Assembly (NCBI GenBank): GCA_944326855.1
Contig: CALVFO010000030.1
Location: forward strand, 1 to 64,000
Direction: 5' to 3'
DNA length: 64,000 nucleotides
Origin: an uncultured Alistipes sp.
GTDB taxonomy: Bacteria; Bacteroidota; Bacteroidia; Bacteroidales; Rikenellaceae
Numbering within the stretch: position 1 is the first letter of the stretch; each line of letters begins with the position of its first letter. Under the pieces are notes generated by a model. The model worked only from the letters and a program-made list of their open reading frames with translations, ran no database searches and was not told the origin of the DNA. Shown in pieces: positions 9,400 to 18,856 of the stretch. The translations under genes were made by a program, and so were the position numbers.

Positions 9400-9816
9400 T
9401 TAATTGTGTTTTTGTGTGCAATGGGCACAGGTGCCCCGGTAAGAGAGCTGAACCGAGGAAACCTGATGGTCTTTCGGATAAAGCGTTTGGGGCAAGGCTT
9501 CTACGGGAACATCATATAAGGTGCCACAATGTTCGCATAAAAAGTGTCCGTGCAGGGAAATGTCTCCATCATACCGGGAAAAACGCGGATCGATGGTGAT
9601 GTGAGCGACGGCACCATGGGCCACCAATAATTCCAGCGTATTGTAGACGGTCGTACGGGAGAGGGTCGGCATGGAGGGGGCGAGGGCCTGATAGATCTCT
9701 TCAGCAGAGGGATGGGTACGATGTGCTTGAAGGTATTCCATCACCGCAATACGTTGCACCGAAGGTCGGATGCCGTATTGAGCCAGGTAGGATCCCGTGT
9801 GGTTACGCCGTTCCAT
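9400..9816 (-). CDS. Fur-family repressor, PerR-like
   Basis: 138 residues with the Fur layout: an N-terminal winged helix (PTLSRTTVYNTLELL, about 50-64) and a C-terminal dimerisation domain with two structural zinc pairs, C94/C97 and C130/C133. The HGHF segment (89-92) supplies metal ligands. Pairing with rubrerythrin points to PerR (peroxide sensing by iron-catalysed His oxidation) rather than Fur. Two 7-1-7 palindromes lie over its own promoter, suggesting autoregulation. The ATG at 9814-9816 is the only start that keeps the first helix. Confidence 0.9.
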   Translation of the reverse strand: MERRNHTGSYLAQYGIRPSVQRIAVMEYLQAHRTHPSAEEIYQALAPSMPTLSRTTVYNTLELLVAHGAVAHITIDPRFSRYDGDISLHGHFLCEHCGTLYDVPVEALPQTLYPKDHQVSSVQLSYRGTCAHCTQKHN

Positions 9817-9825
9817 TCTTTTTTT

Positions 9826-9857
9826 TTGTAATGATTACAACTTTGTATTGATTGCAA
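9826..9857 (-). promoter_or_regulatory. Two PerR/Fur-type operator boxes
   Basis: TTGTAATGATTACAA (9826-9840) is a perfect 7-1-7 inverted repeat, close to the Per-box TTATAATnATTATAA. A second, imperfect box TTGTATTGATTGCAA (9843-9857, 5 of 7 positions paired) lies 17 bp away centre to centre. Both are between the start codon and the -7 box and cover the expected transcription start, a typical repressor position. Palindromes and positions are seen; the role is inferred from the family. Confidence 0.75.
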
Positions 9858-9885
9858 AGGTAGGGAAGATTTTTGAATTACCAAC
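9855..9885 (-). promoter_or_regulatory. Promoter of the perR-rubrerythrin operon
   Basis: On the minus strand GTTG (9882-9885), 19 bp, then TACCTTTG (9855-9862). This fits the Bacteroidetes consensus in both boxes and spacing. The -7 box touches the second operator. Confidence 0.75.
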
Positions 9886-9893
9886 ATTTCGAC

Positions 9894-9923
9894 ACAAAAA
9901 AAGCGACGGGTGAAGTCGCTTTT
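9894..9923 (-). terminator. Terminator downstream of the YitT gene
   Basis: AAAAGCGAC and GTCGCTTTT pair around GGGTGAA, followed on the minus strand by a seven-T run. The only minus-strand gene it can serve is yitT, whose stop is about 250 bp upstream, so that mRNA would have a long 3' tail. Confidence 0.7.
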
Positions 9924-10175
9924 CGGATATGGATCGGTTTATAGGGGTTTTAGAGTAGGTAGGTTCGAAAAAAGGAGGGGAAATCTCATTATACGCAAAT
10001 CGGTCCGTTAAGGAGCCGGCTTCCCACCGCAGGGGAGAGGAATGATCGGCGGCTGCTTCCCGCAGTCGGTGAGCGGATTCTGTGTTTCGGAACTGGCGAA
10101 CGGGTGCTGTTCCTCGCAGTCGTTGAATGGTGCTATGGCCCGAAATTGGCGGAGGTGCTGTGCTCCGATGCGGGT
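9924..10175 (-). other. Long 3' region of the yitT transcript, no gene seen
   Basis: No coding potential that I trust in either direction. Short repeats of the type CCGCAG and CTCGCAGTCG occur, but no clear RNA motif. Confidence 0.4.
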
Positions 10176-11069
10176 TTATTTTTTCAGGGCTTCGAATCCC
10201 AACCCATACACTCCCATGACACTGCCGAAAGTCATGAATGCATGTGGGTCAACCTCTTTGATCACCTTGAAAATCATGTTGGATTCGTTTTTGCGGCAGA
10301 CGACCATCACCAGTTTGGTGGGTTTTTTACTGTACCATCCCATGCCGTCGATGAGGGTGACTCCTCGGTGCATGGTGTCGTAGATGCGCGAGGCGATCTC
10401 TTCATAATGTTGGGACACGATCAGGATCTGCGTAGACTGGCGGTTTCCGGCCATGACGGCGTCGATCGTATACCCGAAGGTCGCCACCATGACAAACCCG
10501 TAGATGGCCGTACTGATGTCCTTGAAGATGAAAATCGAACAGCCGATCGTGATCATGTCGATGGTCATCAGGATTTTTCCGTAGCTGATCGTTTTGTATT
10601 TGTTGATGATCATGGCGATGATATCCATCCCTCCGGAATTGCCTCCCTGCATGAAGCAGATGCTGACCCCGATTCCGGCTACGGCTCCTCCTAAAATGAC
10701 GGACAACAGTTTTTCCTGCGCGAGGCCCAGCAGGTTTTCGGGCACGATTTCCTGAAAGATTCCCAGGGCTATCGACAGAAAAATAATCGCGTACAGGGTT
10801 TTGGCGCCGACTTTCAGGCCGACCAGCCACGAACCCAGGGCTACGAAAATCCCGTTGATGACCAGAAACGAGATTCCCAGCGGAATCCCTCCGTTTTCGC
10901 CTCCGGTGGCGTAGTAGATCAACAGGCCCACCCCGTTGACTCCGCCCCCCATCACTTCGGCGGGCAGCAAGATACAGGTCCAGGCGAATGCATACATCAA
11001 CAACCCGAACGAAATCAGAAAATATTCTTTCAGGGTTTGAGCGATTTCGGCTTTTGAGAGGAGTTTCAT
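10176..11069 (-). CDS. YitT family membrane protein (DUF161 plus DUF2179)
   Basis: 297 residues. About five to six hydrophobic segments fill residues 15-200 (for example FLISFGLLMYAFAW and VILGGAVAGIGVSICF). They include the conserved glycine-rich GGVNGVGLLIYY and QGGNSGGMDIIA typical of YitT. A soluble DUF2179 domain at ~215-297 contains RGVTLIDGMGWYS and ends GSVMGVYGLGFEALKK. Membrane transport has been proposed for the family but no substrate is established. It is divergent from priA and alone on its strand. Confidence 0.9.
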   Translation of the reverse strand: MKLLSKAEIAQTLKEYFLISFGLLMYAFAWTCILLPAEVMGGGVNGVGLLIYYATGGENGGIPLGISFLVINGIFVALGSWLVGLKVGAKTLYAIIFLSIALGIFQEIVPENLLGLAQEKLLSVILGGAVAGIGVSICFMQGGNSGGMDIIAMIINKYKTISYGKILMTIDMITIGCSIFIFKDISTAIYGFVMVATFGYTIDAVMAGNRQSTQILIVSQHYEEIASRIYDTMHRGVTLIDGMGWYSKKPTKLVMVVCRKNESNMIFKVIKEVDPHAFMTFGSVMGVYGLGFEALKK

Positions 11070-11274
11070 AGTGTTAAAAATAGCAAAGAATTTGTAAATA
11101 TTGTCAATAAATTCCGATTTTCTTCATTCGATCGGTAAAAAAATCGCAGGGAGTTGTTCGAATTTATTTTTGGGGTTCGGGAAACGGGGTTTTGGACGGA
11201 AACCGGATCGGCGAACGGGCCGAATTTCTCGGCGGGCCTCGGCAAAAAGCGATCTTCGGAGCGATAAAAATGGC

Positions 11275-11282
11275 TACCTTTG
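11275..11282 (+). promoter_or_regulatory. Promoter -7 box for priA
   Basis: TACCTTTG, an exact consensus match, about 31 bp before the priA ATG. No convincing -33 box. Confidence 0.55.
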
Positions 11283-11313
11283 TTCGGAATCCCGTTATTT
11301 AGGTTGAGGACTT

Positions 11314-13620
11314 ATGGCTGAAAACGCTGCACGATATGTCGATGTGATTTTACCCCTGGATACGCCTCCGCTGACCTTTTTGTTGCCCGATGTATGGGTC
11401 GGGCAGGTCGAGATCGGCAGTCGGGTGCTCGTGCCTCTGGGGAAAAGCAAATTCTATACGGGCATCGTTTTGCGGGTCCACAATCGTAAACCCGAGGTCA
11501 AACGTTTGCGGGAGGTCTCCGAAGTGACCGATTCGGTGCCGGTAGTAACCTCCGAACAGCTTCAGCTGTGGCTTTGGATGGCGGACTACTACCTGTGTTC
11601 TCCGGGGCTTGTTATGCGGGCGGCTTTACCTGCGGCACTCAAACCGGATGGGTTTTCCCGGGATGAAGCGTTGCAGGGCGATTATCGGGCCCTTCGAATT
11701 CCGTATGTGAAACTACACGCTCGGATCGTCACCGAGGCGGATCTGGAGGCGGCGCTCGACTCACTGGGTCGGGCTCGGGCGCGTCTTCGGGCCGTAATGG
11801 AGTATCTGGAGGCGGCACGACCGGCCGGAATGGCCGAAGACGCGCCCGGAGCCTTCGATCCGGCCGGATTGAAGGCGGTTCCCCGTCGGCGGATTTCCGC
11901 CTCGGGGCCTGTGCTGAAGGCGTTGATCGAGCGCGAAATTCTGGACCTGTTTTGGAAAGAACCGCCTCGGGAGGAAATGGCCTCTTCGTTGGCGGTATTG
12001 CCCCAATTGTCGGCGGCTCAGACGCAGGCCTTGGAAGAGTTGCGTGTGGGTCTGGTCGAAAAGCCGGTGGCTCTGTTGCAGGGAGTGACCGGCAGCGGAA
12101 AAACCGAAATATACATTCATCTGATCGCCGAGGCGTTGAAGAAAGGTGGTAATGTACTCTATCTGTTGCCCGAAATTGCACTGACCACCCAATTGATCGA
12201 ACGGATGCAGGCTTATTTCGGTTCGGCCGTGGTGGTTTATCATTCCCGGTTGAGCGATCGTCGGCGAGCCGAAGTGTATCGTCGGCTGCTCGATGCTCCG
12301 GGCGGACAGTTGGTGATGGGAGTGCGCTCTTCGGTTTTGTTGCCCGTGTCGGCATTGTCGCTGGTGGTGATCGATGAGGAACACGAAAACAGTTTCAAGC
12401 AGAGCGATAATGCGCCTCGCTATCATGCGCGCGATACGGCCATCGTGTTGGCTTCGCTGTATGGGGCCAAAACGATCCTGGGAAGCGCCACGCCTTCGCT
12501 GGAGTCTTATCTGAATGCCTGCAGCGGTAAATATGTTCGGGTGACTCTGACGGAACGTTACAGCGGGGTCTCGTTACCGAAGGTGCTGGTCTCCGATACG
12601 TTGCGGGCCGCCCGTCGGGGAGAAAAGCGTTCGCATTTCAATACGTTGTTGCTCGAACGCATCGGCGAAGCGCTGGATGCGGGCAAACAGGTGATGCTGT
12701 TCCAGAACCGACGGGGCTTTTCTCCGTATGTCGAGTGCGGCAGTTGCGGTTGGACGGCCGGTTGCCCCCAGTGTAATGTAACGTTGACCTATCACAAGGC
12801 GGAAGGCCTGTTGCGATGTCATTATTGCGGTTACCAGATGGCCGTACCGGAGTTGTGTCCTTCCTGTTCGGCGGCCGATCTGCAACCGAAAGGTTTCGGG
12901 ACCGAGAAGATCGAAGAGGCTTTGCAGGAGATTTTTCCGGAGGCGGTCGTCGATCGTCTGGATGCCGATACGGCCCGTACGGCTCGGGGATATGCCCGCA
13001 TTATCGCGGCTTTCGAACAGGGTCGGACCGATATTCTGGTCGGAACGCAGATGATCACCAAAGGATTTGATTTCGGCCGGGTGTCGCTGGTCGGGATCCT
13101 GAATGCCGATAATCTGTTGAATTATCCCGATTTCCGGGCCGGGGAACGGGCTTTCCAGTTGATGATGCAGGTGGGAGGCCGGGCCGGTCGTCGACAGGAG
13201 CAGGGAACGGTTGTCATTCAGACCTCCCAAAGTTCCCATCCGGTAATCGAACAGGTCCGTCGGGGGGATTACGAGGCGATGGCCGCTTCGCAATTGGCCG
13301 AACGCCGGGCATTTCTTTATCCTCCTTATTGCCGGTTGATTGCCCTGACCCTGCGCCATCGGGATAAGGCCCTGTTGTGGCGGGCTGCCGCCCTGTTTGG
13401 AACAGAGTGCCGTACGGTGTTCGGAGCCCGTCTGTTGGGTCCGGAGGCGCCTCCCGTGGATCGGGTACGGGGACAGTTCCTGGTGCGGTTTCTGCTCAAG
13501 ATCGAGAAACAACGCTCGGTCGTTCGGGCCAAAACCCTGTTGCGTCAGCAGATCGAGCGCCTGCATGCGCGGCCCGAATTCCGTTACATCGACGTGATTC
13601 CGGATGTGGATCCCCAATAA
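11314..13620 (+). CDS. priA: Primosomal helicase PriA (replication restart)
   Basis: 768 residues, normal for PriA. The N-terminal 3'-DNA-binding domain (~1-110) is followed by a superfamily 2 helicase core with Walker A GVTGSGKTE (257-265), the DEEH box (354-357) and GSATPSLESY (~390-399). A zinc-binding insert has eight Cys (475, 478, 484, 487, 502, 505, 515, 518). The C-terminal helicase half follows, with VGGRAGRR near 625. PriA recognises stalled forks and reloads the replicative helicase. It has its own promoter box and no operon partner. Start ATG at 11314. Confidence 0.97.
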   Translation: MAENAARYVDVILPLDTPPLTFLLPDVWVGQVEIGSRVLVPLGKSKFYTGIVLRVHNRKPEVKRLREVSEVTDSVPVVTSEQLQLWLWMADYYLCSPGLVMRAALPAALKPDGFSRDEALQGDYRALRIPYVKLHARIVTEADLEAALDSLGRARARLRAVMEYLEAARPAGMAEDAPGAFDPAGLKAVPRRRISASGPVLKALIEREILDLFWKEPPREEMASSLAVLPQLSAAQTQALEELRVGLVEKPVALLQGVTGSGKTEIYIHLIAEALKKGGNVLYLLPEIALTTQLIERMQAYFGSAVVVYHSRLSDRRRAEVYRRLLDAPGGQLVMGVRSSVLLPVSALSLVVIDEEHENSFKQSDNAPRYHARDTAIVLASLYGAKTILGSATPSLESYLNACSGKYVRVTLTERYSGVSLPKVLVSDTLRAARRGEKRSHFNTLLLERIGEALDAGKQVMLFQNRRGFSPYVECGSCGWTAGCPQCNVTLTYHKAEGLLRCHYCGYQMAVPELCPSCSAADLQPKGFGTEKIEEALQEIFPEAVVDRLDADTARTARGYARIIAAFEQGRTDILVGTQMITKGFDFGRVSLVGILNADNLLNYPDFRAGERAFQLMMQVGGRAGRRQEQGTVVIQTSQSSHPVIEQVRRGDYEAMAASQLAERRAFLYPPYCRLIALTLRHRDKALLWRAAALFGTECRTVFGARLLGPEAPPVDRVRGQFLVRFLLKIEKQRSVVRAKTLLRQQIERLHARPEFRYIDVIPDVDPQ

Positions 13621-13991
13621 CGCCTTTAATAACGCCTCGGAACGTTTGGAAATCTGGCGGAGATCGGACATCTCCGGCCTGACGCTTGCCAATGACCGAC
13701 GGGTTTGAAAAATGACTCGCTTCAGGGGAAGGTCTCCCGATCGGATGGAGAGTGGAAGGGGCGGTTGTCTGTCGGACGGGGCTTCCGGGAAGAGAAGCTA
13801 TTCGGAGGATGCGACGGGCTGACGTTATGAGGCTCCCCGAGGCGAAAGCCGGTCGTAGGGAGGGCTTTTTATGCGGGGAGGATTGATCGGTTTTCGGATA
13901 AAGATTATCTTTGGGGGGAGAAATGTTCCCGTTTGGGAACAAGGGGGGAGCCCCTCATTACTAACCTTAATCTATCTTTTCTTTTGTATTG
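13621..13991 (+). other. Intergenic region with an inverted repeat; weak promoter
   Basis: No gene seen. TGTTCCC-GTTT-GGGAACA at 13924-13941 is a perfect 7-bp inverted repeat with a 4-bp spacer, about 50 bp before the next start, and could be an operator. TATCTTTT at 13973-13980 resembles a -7 box (7 of 8). Confidence 0.4.
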
Positions 13992-16484
13992 ATGAAAAAA
14001 CTACTTACCCTTTCGATCTTTCTGTTGGCAATGGGCGGATGTTCCCGGCCCGGAGAGACGATCAATACCTTACGGGCTCCGGCCTATCCGCTTTTTACCG
14101 TAGATCCTTATGCCAGTGTGTGGTCGATGACCGATTCGTTGTACGGGGATCATACCCGCCATTGGACGACCGAACCCAATCCGTTGATCGGAGCCATTCG
14201 GGTGGATGGGGTCGTGTATCGTTTCATGGGATCGGACGATCTGCGTCTGGATCCGATTCCCGGAGCCGGCATGGCCCTCGAAAATCCCGACTGGCCGGCC
14301 CGTTATACCAAAACCACCCCTCGTCCGGGCTGGGAAAAGCCCGGCTTCGACGACAGCGACTGGATGGAAGGTCGGGGATCGCTGGGCACCAAGCGGGAAA
14401 CGGCCGTGGGGACGATTCTCAACTTCAGCGATACGGCGGTGTGGGTGCGTCGCCAGATCGATCTGTCGGAAGACCTGACGGACCGGGATATCGTGCTGGA
14501 ATATTCGCACGACGATATTTTTACGCTGTATGTCAACGGGATCGAGGTAGCCTCTTCACCTACCGACACCCGGGAAAAGAACGTGCAGCTGGTGCTGCCC
14601 GACGAGGTGAAAAAGACGCTCAAACGGGGTAAAAACCTGATTGCCGCCGAGGTGCGCAATACCGAAGAGTTCTATTTGATCGATTTCGGCTTGTACGACC
14701 AGGCCGGTCGCACGTCCTATCTGCCGCAAACGGCTCGTCAGACGAGTGTCGATCTGCAGCCGACCCGGACGCGTTATGCCTTCGAGTGCGGTCCGGTCGA
14801 ACTGAAGGTCGATTTCGTGGCTCCCCTGTTGCTGGACGATCTGGAGGTGATGGCCCGGCCGGTCAACTACGTGGCCTATGAGGTGGAATCGACGGACGGA
14901 CATCCGCACGAGGTCCAGCTCTATTTCGAAATGGGTCGCGAGTGGGGGATCAACTATCCCTATGACGAGTCCTGTGCCGAAACCTATCTAAAGGATGGAT
15001 ATGCTTTTCTGAAACACGGCAGTACGGCTCAGAATGTGCTGGGTCGCAAGGGCGATAATGTCCGGCTTGATTGGGGTTATTTCTACCTGGCCGCTCCGGC
15101 CGAAGGAACGACGCTGGGTATCGGTACGCCGGGAGAACTGCGTACGGCCTTTGTCCGGGACGGACGGATGGATACGCTGCCCGGTCGGGCCGTCGATCGG
15201 GCTTCAGCACTGGTACGTTCGCTCGGATCGGTCGATCGGGCTTCGGGTCGGGTGATGATCGGTTGTGACGACCTGTATTCGTTGCAGTTTTTCGGGGAGA
15301 ACCTTCGGGGATACTGGAACCGCAAGGGCGATCGTACGATCGAGCAGCTGTTCGTGCAGGCTGATGCGGAATATCCCGCACTGGAGGAACGTTGTCGGGC
15401 CTTCGATGCCCGGCTGATGGCCGACGCCCGGCGTTCGGGCGGTCCAGAATATGCCGAACTGTGCGCCCTGGCGTATCGGCAGGCCATCGCGGCGCACAAA
15501 CTGCTCGAAGGGCCCGACGGCGAGTTATTGTTCGTGTCCAAAGAAAATTTCAGCAACGGTTGTGCCGCGACGGTCGACGTGAGCTATCCCTCGTCGCCTT
15601 TGTTCTTGTGTTACAATCCGGAGCTGGTCAAGGGAATGTTGAATCCGATTTTCGATTATGTCGAAAGCGACCGTTGGAAAGAACCCTTTGCCTGTCACGA
15701 TATCGGGACGTATCCCCTGGCCAACGGACAGGTCTATGGGGGGAACATGCCGGTGGAGGAGTCCGGCAACATGTTGTTGATGACGGCGGCTATTACGGCT
15801 CGTGAGGGCTCTCCGGCTTATGCCCGCAAACATTGGGAGACTCTGACCACCTGGGCCGATTATCTGATGCAGGAAGGTCTCGATCCGGCGCATCAGTTGT
15901 GCACGGACGATTTCGGGGGTAATTTTGCCCACAATGCCAATCTGTCGATCAAGGCGATTCTGGGAATTGCCGCCTATGGATATATGGCTGGCCTGCTGGG
16001 CGATCAGCCCCGGGCCGAACAGTATACGGCCGAAGCCCGTCGTATGGCGGTCGAATGGGAACGGATGGCCTGTGACGGCGATCACTACCGGCTGACGTTC
16101 GATCGTCCCGGCAGCTGGAGTCAGAAGTACAACCTGGTGTGGGATCGGATTATGGGTTGGGAAATCTTCCCGGATTCGGTGGCTCGCAAGGAACTGGCCT
16201 CTTATCTGCCCCGACAGAATCGCTACGGCCTGCCGCTGGATAGCCGCCAAAGCTATACCAAGGCGGACTGGATTGCCTGGACTTCGGCACTGAGTGACGA
16301 TCTGCAGACCCGTCAGGCTCTGCTTAAGCCCCTGCACGCCTATATGAACGAAGCGGTCGATCGGGTGCCGATGACCGATTGGTATCGGACCGAACGCAAT
16401 TTCCGGGTGGGGTATCAGGCCCGGTCGGTGGTCGGCGGGATCTACATGCCGATGTTGGCCGACATTTTGGCTCCCAAGGAATAA
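13992..16484 (+). CDS. Glutaminase A-like lipoprotein (DUF4964/DUF5127/DUF4965/DUF1793 family)
   Basis: 830 residues from the ATG at 13992; a TTG one codon upstream is not needed. Lipoprotein signal with lipobox MGGC (Cys17). The N-terminus PAYPLFTVDPYASVWS and WTTEPNPLIGAIRVDG is the hallmark of this family. An insert at ~105-220 looks like a beta-sandwich (PGWEKPGFDDSDW, ILEYSHDDIFTLYVNG in part). The second half has CNPELVKGMLNP, GTYPLANGQVYGG and CTDDFGGNFAHNANL, typical of the alpha/alpha-barrel part. The name comes from fungal GtaA; activity in Bacteroidetes members is mostly untested, and glycan or peptide substrates are both possible. Probably surface or periplasmic. Confidence 0.85.
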   Translation: MKKLLTLSIFLLAMGGCSRPGETINTLRAPAYPLFTVDPYASVWSMTDSLYGDHTRHWTTEPNPLIGAIRVDGVVYRFMGSDDLRLDPIPGAGMALENPDWPARYTKTTPRPGWEKPGFDDSDWMEGRGSLGTKRETAVGTILNFSDTAVWVRRQIDLSEDLTDRDIVLEYSHDDIFTLYVNGIEVASSPTDTREKNVQLVLPDEVKKTLKRGKNLIAAEVRNTEEFYLIDFGLYDQAGRTSYLPQTARQTSVDLQPTRTRYAFECGPVELKVDFVAPLLLDDLEVMARPVNYVAYEVESTDGHPHEVQLYFEMGREWGINYPYDESCAETYLKDGYAFLKHGSTAQNVLGRKGDNVRLDWGYFYLAAPAEGTTLGIGTPGELRTAFVRDGRMDTLPGRAVDRASALVRSLGSVDRASGRVMIGCDDLYSLQFFGENLRGYWNRKGDRTIEQLFVQADAEYPALEERCRAFDARLMADARRSGGPEYAELCALAYRQAIAAHKLLEGPDGELLFVSKENFSNGCAATVDVSYPSSPLFLCYNPELVKGMLNPIFDYVESDRWKEPFACHDIGTYPLANGQVYGGNMPVEESGNMLLMTAAITAREGSPAYARKHWETLTTWADYLMQEGLDPAHQLCTDDFGGNFAHNANLSIKAILGIAAYGYMAGLLGDQPRAEQYTAEARRMAVEWERMACDGDHYRLTFDRPGSWSQKYNLVWDRIMGWEIFPDSVARKELASYLPRQNRYGLPLDSRQSYTKADWIAWTSALSDDLQTRQALLKPLHAYMNEAVDRVPMTDWYRTERNFRVGYQARSVVGGIYMPMLADILAPKE

Positions 16485-16508
16485 CGATCGGGTTTCAGTT
16501 CGATCGGA

Positions 16509-16546
16509 AGCGGTTCGGGGCGGGAGTATTCCCGCCCCGAACCGCT
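16509..16546 (+). terminator. Very strong hairpin after the glutaminase-like gene
   Basis: A perfect 17-bp stem (16509-16525 with 16530-16546) with a GTAT loop, 25 bp after the stop. No T-run follows, so it is either a T-less terminator or an mRNA 3' end stabiliser. Confidence 0.6.
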
Positions 16547-16631
16547 GTGGGGGAGCCGGGTCCAGCGGTTTTTCGATCGTCCGGAAAAACAGCTTTTCGG
16601 ACTGAAAGGATATATTTTAGGGAAAAAGTGG

Positions 16632-16639
16632 TAACTTTG
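16632..16639 (+). promoter_or_regulatory. Promoter -7 box for metG
   Basis: TAACTTTG, an exact match to TAnnTTTG, 45 bp before the metG ATG. The -33 box is unclear. Confidence 0.55.
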
Positions 16640-16684
16640 CCTCATTACATTTGAAAATCAACCCCAATCCTTATCTGCCTATTC

Positions 16685-18718
16685 ATGAAACAATACAAAC
16701 GCTATCTGGTTACTTCGGCCCTGCCTTATGCCAACGGGCCCGTTCATATCGGTCACCTGGCCGGCGTGTATATTCCCTCCGATATCTATACCCGTTATCT
16801 GCGTCTGCGCGGAGCGGATGTGATTTCGGTCTGCGGGTCGGACGAACATGGGGTGCCGATTACCATCAAGGCGCGCCAGGAAGGGGTGACGCCTCAGGAT
16901 ATCGTGGACAAATACCACAACATCATCAAAGAGGCCTTTAAGGGACTGGGGATGTCGTTCGACATCTATTCGCGAACCAGTTCGCCGACTCACCATAAGA
17001 CGGCTTCGGACTTTTTCCGGACGCTTTACGACAAGGGTGAGTTCATTGAACAGACCACCCAGCAATATTACGATGAAGAAGCCGGGCAGTTCCTGGCAGA
17101 CCGTTATATCGTCGGTACTTGCCCTCATTGCGGCAACGAACGGGCTTATGGCGATCAGTGCGAACAGTGCGGAACCTCGCTCAACGCGACCGATTTGATC
17201 AATCCCCGCAGTGCCATTACCGGTTCTACGCCCGTGCTGCGCGAGACCAAACACTGGTTCCTGCCGTTGGATAAGCACGAAGCTTTCCTGCGCAAGTGGA
17301 TTCTGGAAGATCACAAGGAGTGGAAGCCCAATGTGTACGGGCAGTGCAAGAGCTGGTTGGATTTGGGTTTGCAGCCCCGTGCCGTGAGCCGCGATCTGGA
17401 TTGGGGGATTCCGGTACCGGTAGAGGGAGCCGAAGGAAAAGTGTTGTACGTGTGGTTCGACGCGCCGATCGGTTATATCTCCGCCACCAAGGATTTGACG
17501 CCCGACTGGGAAAAATACTGGAAGGACGAAGATACCAAGATGGTGCATTTCATCGGGAAGGACAATATCGTTTTCCACTGCATTGTCTTCCCGGCCATGC
17601 TGCGTGCACACGGGGGCTATATCCTGCCCGACAACGTGCCGGCCAACGAATTTCTGAACCTCGAGGGGGACAAGATCTCCACCTCGCGCAATTGGGCGGT
17701 GTGGTTGCACGAATACCTGCAGGATTTTCCCGGCAAGGAAGACGTATTGCGTTATGTGCTGTGCGCCAATGCGCCTGAGACCAAGGATAACGACTTTACC
17801 TGGAAAGATTTCCAGGCCCGCAATAACAACGAACTGGTGGCCGTACTGGGGAATTTTGTCAACCGGGCCTTGGTGCTGACCGGCAAATATTTCGACGGGG
17901 TGGTACCCGCTCGGGGTGAGTTGACCGATTACGATCGGGCGACGCTGGACGAACTGCCGGCCCTGAAACACTCCCTGGAAGAGAACATCGAAAACTATCG
18001 TTTCCGCGAAGCGCTCAAGGATGCCATGAGTTTCGCCCGTTTGGGGAACAAATACCTGGCTGATACGGAGCCTTGGAAAGTCATCAAGAGTGATCCCGAA
18101 CGGGTGAAAACCATTCTGAACGTGGCTTTGCAGTTGGTAGGCAACGTGGCGATCGCCATCGAGCCGTTCATGCCGTTTACGGCCGAAAAGATGCTCAAGA
18201 TGCTCGATATCGAATCGTTGCCGTGGGATCGGCTCGGTGGGGACGATCTGCTGGCGGCCGGACATCGTCTGGGCACGCCTTCACTGCTGTTCGAGAAGAT
18301 CGAGGACAGCGTAATCGAAGCCCAGTTGGCCAAACTGGCGGCGACCAAGCAGGCCAATCTGGCCCGCGAAGCCAAGGCCGAACCTCAGAAGGAGGCCGTT
18401 TCATTCGACGATTTCGGCAAGATGGATATTCGGGTATCGACGATTCTGGCGGCCGAAAAGATCGCCAAGACCAAGAAATTGCTCAAGCTGACCATCGATA
18501 CGGGGATCGATCATCGGACCATCGTATCGGGGATTGCGGAATACTTTACGCCCGAAGAGTTGGTCGGCCGTCAGGTGCTGGTATTGGTCAACCTGGAGCC
18601 CCGGGAACTCAAGGGGGTACTTTCGCAGGGGATGATCCTGATGGCCGAGGATGCCGACGGGAAACTGGTGTTGCTGTCACCGGCCTCGAACGTGAAGCCC
18701 GGCTCTCAGGTAGGCTGA
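16685..18718 (+). CDS. metG: Methionyl-tRNA synthetase with C-terminal tRNA-binding domain
   Basis: 677 residues. Class I signature HIGH at 21-24 (PVHIGHLAG) and the KMSKS-loop variant KISTS at 330-334. A zinc knuckle has C146, C149, C159 and C162. The anticodon-binding helical domain follows, then a C-terminal EMAP/Trbp111-type OB domain (~565-677, [15 protein letters not shown]). It charges tRNA-Met in the cytoplasm. The KISTS loop in place of KMSKS is common in this enzyme. It is a single-gene unit with its own promoter box. Confidence 0.98.
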   Translation: MKQYKRYLVTSALPYANGPVHIGHLAGVYIPSDIYTRYLRLRGADVISVCGSDEHGVPITIKARQEGVTPQDIVDKYHNIIKEAFKGLGMSFDIYSRTSSPTHHKTASDFFRTLYDKGEFIEQTTQQYYDEEAGQFLADRYIVGTCPHCGNERAYGDQCEQCGTSLNATDLINPRSAITGSTPVLRETKHWFLPLDKHEAFLRKWILEDHKEWKPNVYGQCKSWLDLGLQPRAVSRDLDWGIPVPVEGAEGKVLYVWFDAPIGYISATKDLTPDWEKYWKDEDTKMVHFIGKDNIVFHCIVFPAMLRAHGGYILPDNVPANEFLNLEGDKISTSRNWAVWLHEYLQDFPGKEDVLRYVLCANAPETKDNDFTWKDFQARNNNELVAVLGNFVNRALVLTGKYFDGVVPARGELTDYDRATLDELPALKHSLEENIENYRFREALKDAMSFARLGNKYLADTEPWKVIKSDPERVKTILNVALQLVGNVAIAIEPFMPFTAEKMLKMLDIESLPWDRLGGDDLLAAGHRLGTPSLLFEKIEDSVIEAQLAKLAATKQANLAREAKAEPQKEAVSFDDFGKMDIRVSTILAAEKIAKTKKLLKLTIDTGIDHRTIVSGIAEYFTPEELVGRQVLVLVNLEPRELKGVLSQGMILMAEDADGKLVLLSPASNVKPGSQVG

Positions 18719-18856
18719 TCCGGAGGGAAAGACGAAGCGCCGGTGGAGACTGCACCGCGAGGAGAAATTTCTCGGACCTTTCAGGGAAAACGAAGACCTG
18801 AAACGCTGGACGGTCGTGAAGAATAGGGATTTATGAACATTTAAACTCGATAAGAC

